From Allolobophora icterica (Eukaryota; Annelida; Clitellata; Crassiclitellata; Lumbricidae), in the NCBI GenBank assembly GCA_963556255.1, contig OY744612.1:26073940-26137939 (forward strand): 64,000 nt of DNA, in the 5' to 3' direction. Each line of letters opens with the position of its first letter. Positions within the stretch are counted from its first letter, which is position 1. A model generated the notes under the pieces. That model had not been told where the DNA came from. It saw nothing but the letters and a program-made list of their open reading frames with translations, and ran no database searches. The position numbers and the translations under genes were made by a program. Of this stretch, positions 56,679 to 64,000 are shown piece by piece.

Positions 56679-59600
56679 ATGGCTGCTTTAATAACATCGT
56701 TGGCAAGAGTCGGAAAATTATCGTATTGTACGACTTTAGCCCGGTAAGGTAAATTTTTTTACGTGCCAGAAATGCAGACAGTTAGAGAGTCGAGCTTAAT
56801 CAGATTTGTTACGCGTTGTTTCATTCACTTCTGGCCAGTCTGTGTCATCCCATCTCTTCTGTCCGCAATCATCATTGGAATCATCTTCGACAAAAACTTT
56901 ACCTCTACTGACTACATCACCCAGCTATCTCGCATCTGGTACATGCACATTCAGGACCTTTGTCAACTACTTGTTTACAAGACCGCTTGTACAATAGCCA
57001 CCTCAATTTTCCATCCCAGACTCCGACTCTGCTCAAATGGAACGTCCACGAAAAGTCCAGAACGCTCTTGCTATTGCAGTCATCAGAACTCCAAAACACC
57101 ACCACAGCCTGTTCTCAAGTCATTTCATTGACTTAAAATCTCTCAGTGCAAACGCTACAAAATTGTATCTCTTACCTACAACGCTCTTCAAGCCTCTCAA
57201 CCCTCTTACATTTGCCAGCTAATCACTATCCAACCACTCAGATCCAGGGCTCTAGTGGTAAAATTAGAGGTGAGTACACGCTACCGGTTAGTTTTCGTAA
57301 ACAAATTAGAGGTGAGTATACGCTACAGTATTTTGTGAGTATAAGCTATAGTATTTTAATATAAATAAATATAAATATTTTGTGAGGTGAGTATACGGTC
57401 TCTAGAGGTGAGTACACGCTGTATACCCGCATATACCCTCGACTACAGCCCTGCTCAGAACTCCTCGTTCTTCACACTTTTTCTGACATGGCCGTGCCAG
57501 TCTCCTGTCTGAAATTCTGCAAGCTGTCCTTAATCGATGGTGCACCAGCCACTCCAAAACCTCCATCATCAACAATTTCCACCGTTGCACTATGCAGTAT
57601 CCTCGGCTTCATCTCACCGTTTTCTGACCTGGCATCGAAATGGAACAAACAACCTGGCTGCTGCAGATTTGATTTTATATAGTGCCGGTGCATAAGCTGG
57701 TCTCCTGGACATGTCTTTCGTGTGGCACTGAGAAATTTCTTGAGATTTAAAACACCAAAACTGACAAAACAGTCTGTGTGTTGTGGACTTGATATGCCAG
57801 ATTATGATATAGTGCCAGTATATGGTATAAGGCCATTGTATGATATAGCACCACTATATGGTATAATGCTAGTGTATAATATTGTGCAAGTGAGCTGGTC
57901 TCATTAATATGACTTTGGTGTGATGCTGAGAAACTAGTGGTTTCACGTCTAAAATTCTGCGTAGTTGGATGTTTATGAATGTGTTGTAGTCTGGATGCTC
58001 CCAAAGAAGATGATTGTTTGCAATTGTTGTCTGTATCATAATACAAAGCTGTTGATTATCATATAGTCAGTTTTGCAGTCGATATAAGCATTCCTGTGGC
58101 CTGCTAAAATGATTGAAACAAGGAGTTAATTGTCTTCTATGTATTTTTATTTTGAATACTGGATTTGTTAGATTTTAGTCAGTCTTTTTTGTAATAAACC
58201 TTGCCAAGTAAATTTTTGTTTACATTGCATTATAGTGTTTGGATGTTTTCATTGACAGACCTTTGTCAACAACCATTTCTCTGAGAGGTGATGTCAAACT
58301 GACTAGTGACAATGTTCAACTGCAGACCATCAATGTTGAAGGAAAGGTACGAAAAGGCCCATCTTGCTCAATTTCAAGTATTCTGGATTCAAAATTTAGA
58401 CCCCTGTGTGGTCATAGCCCTGCTGCACTAGCTGGTGTTGCTAAACTATTGGACTGTATCTAAGGTGGCCAGTTCTCTAATATCTAAGTGTTTTAGGTGC
58501 TATGTTAATGCCAATGTATGCCTCTACTGCTGCATTACCATAGTCATTTGTTTGTTAATTCTTTGGTGGTATGAGAAATGACTTGCCAATTGTTCTGGCA
58601 ATTCATGCCCAATTCTCCAAAAGTAGGTTGGTAAGGGGCTATAAACAGAAGAGCAATCCCTGAAGCGATACTTGACACTTAAGCAACAAGAGTGTACTAA
58701 AAGTGACTGGAAACCAAAGCAGCCCATCGTTAAAGTGTTAAGAAGCAACCATGCTTATTAAGCACTAGAATTGCATTTTCTTAACTTTGTCATGTGAGGG
58801 TGGGTGGCTAGTACTCTCTGTCACTGTTTGATCTTCTGACTGCGGCAGGTAGTATACCCGGTTTATAGGTAGTATACTCGGTTTATAGAATTTACTGCAC
58901 TGCCTATGCTACCATAAATGATATTGAAGTCATTAAGAACAAAAGTTATCAGCAAGTAAATACTGCTGAAATAAGCATAAAGTACAGAATCATATTGTTT
59001 TGATCCTGAATGTCTAAAGTGTGTTTTAGGATGATGTTTCGATGTTGTCGGGCGTACCAGAGGAGCAGCTTAAAACACGTCATGTGAGGATCTTTCTGCC
59101 GGCTAAGAATGCAATGCAGTCTGGAACGTATAAGATAAACCGCTGGAAGCTAGAGTTTGACACGCGAGAACGCTGGGAAAATCCACTGATGGGCTGGACG
59201 GCAAGGTTAGTGTTAACTAATGCAGAGTTTCCCAAACTGTGGGTCGCGACCCAAAAGTGGGTCGTGAAGCTCTGGCATAATGATGTGGGTCACCAAATTT
59301 TTTCGAGAAACATTTATGTTTGCAGCAACAACATTATTTTGACTATGATTGGGCTAAAACTAGCTGGATTGCAATATATGGTAGACTGTTTTTACATAAA
59401 TTTCCTTTTAATTTCTAAACGCTGTGCGTAAATCCACATATTTCGATACCAGTTTACGAAGCAAATTTTAGTACACAATGCTTGATTTTACACAGTGGGT
59501 ATCGAGACTGCCAAGATATTCACAAGTGGGTCGCGACCCAGAAAAGTTTGGGAAGCGCTGAACTAATGTTCTTGAACCTAAACTAATCTGAGAATTAATA

Positions 59601-60713
59601 TGACATTAATAAGGCTCAAGTTATCAATAGGTGGTCGCTGCTATGCAAAGTGAGTGCGCATACCAATTCAGTGGCGAATCAGTTGAAAATCGGGAGAGTA
59701 ATGCAGGATTTGGAAATGGCCTACGAAGAAAATTTCCAGGTGTAGATGACCTGATGGCACTCTTAATGAATTTGCTAAATTATCATTTGATTTAATTTCT
59801 TTAGATTTTTGACTGAATGGTTAATAATGTGAATGACCGAAAAAAGTGAGGAATGGATTAACTTGTTGATGTGCTAGTTTCATGATTGATTTACTTCTCG
59901 GTTCTGTGCATTTGATTGATTGACTTATTGGTTGTGTGACAGTGCTGATCCCTTGTCAGCGATGGAGATATCTTTCACCAACAGAGAAGATGCAATTGCT
60001 TTCTGTGAGAAGAATGGTTGGTATCTTTTATGTGTTATCTACTTCTTGTTAACTTAATTGAATCTGACATGTTCTGTTCTAATCCTAAGACTGCCATGTT
60101 TAGCCACGCTGGGTCGGGAGCACTTCTGAGTAGTAGTCTTGAAGGGGTGCTGTATAAATCTCTGTACAATGAATGAATATTTGCTTAGCTGATCAATACA
60201 CTGAGGTTTTATTTTAATTTTTGCAATGCATGTTTTTGCATGCGTTGTAAACTAGTGATAGCCATTTATTTTCGTCTTTAAATATGTGTCAGAAACTCAT
60301 TATGACGTTGTTTTTGGATGTGTAAAAAGAATCGCCTTATAACGAGACTGAGTTTAATATAATGAGGTCACTTTCTACAGCAGAGTCAGTGTGGTAGTTT
60401 TGTTGAAACCGCATAATATCAGTTTGTCTTATAATGAAGAGTGTTATAAAAATGTCTAGTGTAATGTGGACAATGTTTTGTGTTTACTCAATCAATCATC
60501 GTCTTTTACAGTTGTAAATTTATTAATTTGTTTTGTTTGTTATTTGATACCTTGCTGTTTGGCATAGTGAATGACCATATGATTAATTGATGACTTTACT
60601 GATTTTTAGGGTGGGAATACCATGTTGAGGAGAAGAATGAACGCAAACTGAGACCAAAGTCTTACGGAGACAACTTTTCCTGGAACAAGAAAACGCGTCT
60701 ATCTACTAAATAA
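56679..60713 (+). CDS. NDUFS4: NADH dehydrogenase (ubiquinone) iron-sulfur protein 4, mitochondrial; 5 exons
   Basis: Exons 56679-56743, 58259-58346, 59030-59205, 59943-60016 and 60610-60713 join in phase at GT/AG sites to give 168 residues (human protein 175). The basic, Ser/Thr-containing N-terminus ([19 protein letters not shown]) fits a mitochondrial presequence. The conserved core is clear: [40 protein letters not shown], the [20 protein letters not shown] segment, [14 protein letters not shown], and the C-terminal [19 protein letters not shown], which contains the conserved RxST-type end. NDUFS4 is a supernumerary subunit of complex I in the inner mitochondrial membrane, needed for assembly of the NADH-oxidising module. 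Intron 1 holds a reverse transcriptase remnant and a splice-donor-rich hAT-like element in sense orientation; intron 3 holds another hAT-like element just after the donor site. Confidence 0.96.
56840..57640 (+). mobile_element. CR1/L2-like reverse transcriptase remnant in NDUFS4 intron 1, split by a MITE
   Basis: The plus strand has [25 protein letters not shown] and related blocks that align with the remnant at 4035-4720 (FMHIHDLRRIR, TASTIATSFVHSKL). After further degraded C-terminal sequence the copy is interrupted at 57245-57453 by a hAT-like element, and weak similarity goes on beyond it. Stops are frequent. Confidence 0.65.
57245..57453 (+). mobile_element. hAT-like element, splice-donor-rich family, in NDUFS4 intron 1
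   Basis: Flanking 8-mers CTCAGATC (57237-57244) and CTCAGAAC (57454-57461) agree at 7 of 8 positions. Ends are CAGGGCTCTAGTGGTAAA and, reversed, CAGGGCTGTAGTCGAGGG. Inside are four exact copies of the 5' splice-site consensus AGGTGAGT, with GT at 57270, 57312, 57387 and 57408, all in the direction of NDUFS4 transcription. Confidence 0.92.
57690..57900. repeat. Short tandem ATGATATAGYRCC-type units
   Basis: Four to six imperfect units of about 20 bp (TATGATATAGTGCCAGTATA type) at about 57795-57890, near the start of a degraded retroelement-like region. GCTGGTCTC occurs at both ends (57687 and 57893). Confidence 0.6.
59223..59560. mobile_element. hAT-Charlie-like element, 338 bp, in NDUFS4 intron 3
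   Basis: A perfect 8-bp duplication, AACTAATG, flanks it (59215-59222 and 59561-59568). Ends are CAGAGTTTCCCAAACTGTGG and, reversed, CAGCGCTTCCCAAACTTTTC. Each end is followed by GGGTCGCGACCC, a self-complementary subterminal motif. The left duplication starts only 10 bases into the intron after the donor at 59206. Confidence 0.94.
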
Positions 60714-61003
60714 TCATGAAAAATGTGCACTGACCAATGCTAGATAGGCATAAATTTGCATATAAACTTTAAGAACGTTGTGCTACAGAGCTGTGAAAAG
60801 TAGTTTGTCCTATCCTAAGTTTGAGCATGCTATAGGTGAATGATTAGCAGGCTTCAAAAACAGGGTTGAAGCTTCGGTGAACTCTCGGTTTTCTTGTGAT
60901 GTATTTCAGCAGATCTTCTGCAACCAATGGGAGGATAAAGTAGCCCCCAAAAGATAATATTGTGAACTTTATTCATGGATTGTGTGCAAGACTTCAGTGT
61001 ACA

Positions 61004-61009
61004 AATAAA
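61004..61009 (+). terminator. Polyadenylation signal of NDUFS4
   Basis: AATAAA about 290 bp after the NDUFS4 stop codon, in plus orientation, in AT-rich sequence before a retrotransposon remnant. Confidence 0.6.
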
Positions 61010-61063
61010 AAAGCTAGCGGATTTTTAAGCTTAAACCTGTAAAGAATCTTAAAATAATCCATA

Positions 61064-61252
61064 GGTCCCTCACTTTGGAACCGACTTCCTCCTTCTGTCC
61101 GCACCACCATTCTCTCTGGTAGCGTTGCTTCTTCCTTTTCTCACCTTAAATCCTGCTTTTTCTCTCGGGGTCTCGCGCACTGGGAGCGCCTCTGAATGGT
61201 CTATACCGCGAGAGGCGCTTTATAAATGCCCATATACAATACAATACAATTC
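61064..61252 (+). mobile_element. CR1/L2-like retrotransposon 3' end
   Basis: The plus strand encodes PSLWNRLPPSVRTTI and FSHLKSCFF-type sequence. This is followed by GAGAGGCGCTTTATAAATGC and a (ATACA)n tail, the order expected at the end of such an element. Confidence 0.8.
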
Positions 61253-61566
61253 AAAGGCTTTCCATTGTTAGACAATGCCTTAGTTTGCCAATTAGTTGCC
61301 AGCCTCACAACGGATTGAATTTAGGATGGACAACTGCAACAAAAGACCAGTCAGCCATAACATATTCATTCAGTTTGAGACGTGTATGTATAGGGTTGCA
61401 AATGCATCCCTACACGTTCATATGTATGTACGTTGGAATGTGTTTATACATATTTATGGGCTTTGAAAACAGTACTTTGATATCTAATGTTCTAAGGGCA
61501 ATTTGTTTGCTCATCGTTTGTCTTTCAGAGGTCGATTGAGGGTTTGATGATGGGACAAAGCAAGAG

Positions 61567-61757
61567 CAGGCGCGCATTAAGGGGGGTGCTAAGGGGGGTG
61601 CTAAGGGTGCTGCAGCACCCGGGCCTGCAGTTTTGATGGGCCCTCATTTTCAGAAGTACATTAAATTTTTTTTATTGTACTTGTAATTGGGCCTCTCGCT
61701 GATGGCTGTATAGGTAATCACAGCACCCGGCCCCGCACTAGCCTTAATGCGGCCCTG
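61567..61757. mobile_element. hAT-like nonautonomous element, 191 bp
   Basis: Ends are CAGGCGCGCATTAAGG and, reversed, CAGGGCCGCATTAAGG. Flanking 8-mers AGCAAGAG (61559-61566) and AGCAAGAA (61758-61765) agree at 7 of 8 positions. The left subterminal part has three GGGGGGTGCTAA-type units; GCAGCACCCGG-type words occur near both ends. Confidence 0.88.
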
Positions 61758-61787
61758 AGCAAGAATGACCTCCTGGATGCGTTTATA

Positions 61788-62150
61788 TATATTCAATTCA
61801 ATTCAATTCAATGTCTTTTATTGCATTCTTGACAGTTTAACACATACACATATATCATTTCGTAAGGAATCTAGGAAGGCAAAAGGAAGACCCAAAGGGA
61901 CGAAGGTCCCGCTGACGGGCCACCTATACATGTAAATTACCAAGACAAATTAAGATAAGAATCAGGAAGAAAAGCAGAGAAAAAAGATGAAAGAAGAAAA
62001 GAAAGAAATTCAAGAAGAGCATAACTAAAAAGAAAAAAAATAACCATCTAGGTAATCTTAACTACTTTTAACTAAATTTAACTCGCGCCAGAGGCCATTC
62101 AGCCGACCTCCCCGCACCCCCCACGCCGCGCACACACCCATAGCTTAGGG
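61788..62150 (-). mobile_element. Non-LTR retrotransposon 3' tail in minus orientation
   Basis: (ATTCA)n at 61791-61810 followed by GTCTTTTATTGCA is the reverse of an element tail. On the minus strand GTCAGCGGGACCTTCGTCCC and CTTTGGG resemble the CTCAGCGGGATTACATCCCT and TTTGGGG stretch in the 3' UTR of the full element (33306-33332). It is a related but different, 5'-truncated copy. Confidence 0.65.
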
Positions 62151-62278
62151 CCTGATTATATATATATATCAATATATATATATATCACCAGTATTACACA
62201 TTTACAATCTATCCGTAGGCCTACTATTTCAGGGCCTACATTCATTCATTCATTCTGAGAATTTGATATAGCGCCTCT

Positions 62279-62485
62279 CAGGGCTGTAGTGGTAAAATTA
62301 GAGGTGAGAACACGCTACCGGTTAGTTTTCCAAAACAAATTAGAGGTCAGTATACGCTACAGTATTTTGTGAGTTTACGCTACAGTAATTTAATATGAAT
62401 AAATATAAATATTTTGTGAGGTGAGTATACGGCCTCTAGGTGAGTACACACTGTATACCCGCGTATACCCTCGACTACAGCCCTG
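62279..62485 (+). mobile_element. hAT-like element, splice-donor-rich family, 207 bp
   Basis: A perfect 8-bp duplication, GCGCCTCT, flanks it (62271-62278 and 62486-62493). Ends are CAGGGCTGTAGTGGTAAA and, reversed, CAGGGCTGTAGTCGAGGG. It is collinear with 57245-57453 but with several substitutions, including in the AGGTGAGT words. It inserted into a CR1/L2-like retrotransposon end (GATATAGCGCCTCT...), whose sequence resumes after it. Confidence 0.94.
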
Positions 62486-62578
62486 GCGCCTCTTCAAGAT
62501 ACCTACTCAGAGGCGCTCCCAGCCACAGCTAAAGTACATAGGCCTATACACATGTACATGTATATATGTAGGCCCTAA

Positions 62579-62676
62579 AATAATACGCCTACTACATATA
62601 AATGCATATGTCACACTCAACGTATATATACGTTATATATGTGACATATGTATCTATATGTAGTAGGCGTATTATT
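62579..62676. repeat. Imperfect 98-bp palindrome
   Basis: AATAATACGCCTACTACATA on the left is mirrored by TATGTAGTAGGCGTATTATT on the right. An inner CATATGTCAC/GTGACATATG pair and a central ACGTATATATACGT complete it. AT-rich TAGGCCTA words continue on both sides. Confidence 0.85.
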
Positions 62677-62768
62677 ATACATAGGCCTACCTATGTCACA
62701 TATATAGGCCTACAACGTATATAGGCCTATACGTTGTATATGTAACATTTGTCTTTATATGCAGTTGG

Positions 62769-64000
<1,232 letters not shown>

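Overview
This window is eukaryotic, almost certainly from a marine invertebrate animal. It has long introns with GT/AG junctions, mitochondrial and ER housekeeping genes cut into many short exons, an intronless neuropeptide-type GPCR, very long microsatellites and a dense crowd of transposable elements. The short string taggcct recurs everywhere; in my experience that is common in echinoderm and other marine deuterostome assemblies, so an echinoderm or hemichordate is the best guess, but this is inference. There is nothing prokaryotic here.

Three host genes can be supported. (1) 13674-15425 (+) encodes a complete 583-residue class A GPCR of the vasopressin/GnRH/NPS-CCAP type in one exon, just after a 55-bp satellite array. 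(2) 55652-44820 (-) is a 13-exon gene for a 523-residue PDIA3/ERp57-like protein disulfide isomerase, assembled exon by exon. It has CGHC in the first thioredoxin domain, the unusual CEVC in the last one, a pentapeptide-repeat tail and a C-terminal KTEL. (3) 56679-60713 (+) is a 5-exon gene for a 168-residue NDUFS4, the 18-kDa subunit of mitochondrial complex I. Genes 2 and 3 are head to head, with about 1 kb between start codons.

Nearly everything else is mobile or repetitive DNA. 1-13600: a cut-off RTE-type reverse transcriptase, decayed CR1/L2-like copies, trinucleotide and dinucleotide arrays, and the satellite in front of the GPCR. 16600-29500: several short DNA transposons, a Harbinger-like element nested in a larger element, a 35-bp pyrimidine-rich minisatellite, a duplicated block with X-box and CRE-like motifs, a mariner remnant with long inverted repeats, and GA/CAGA arrays. 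A 200-N gap lies at 29498-29697. 29755-33484: a nearly intact non-LTR retrotransposon (endonuclease plus reverse transcriptase) with one frameshift. 34700-44500: nested nonautonomous DNA transposons. 44500-61000: the two back-to-back genes with element-filled introns. 61000-64000: retrotransposon tails, two more short DNA elements and a TG array; I see nothing gene-like after 62900.

The main unexpected result is that about twenty short elements in this window have terminal inverted repeats and flanking direct repeats of 8 bp (one 9 bp) that can be read directly from the sequence. That is the signature of hAT-superfamily DNA transposons. They fall into several families, no hAT transposase is visible, and some carry striking internal repeats: consensus 5' splice-site strings in one family and long modular fold-back arms in others.
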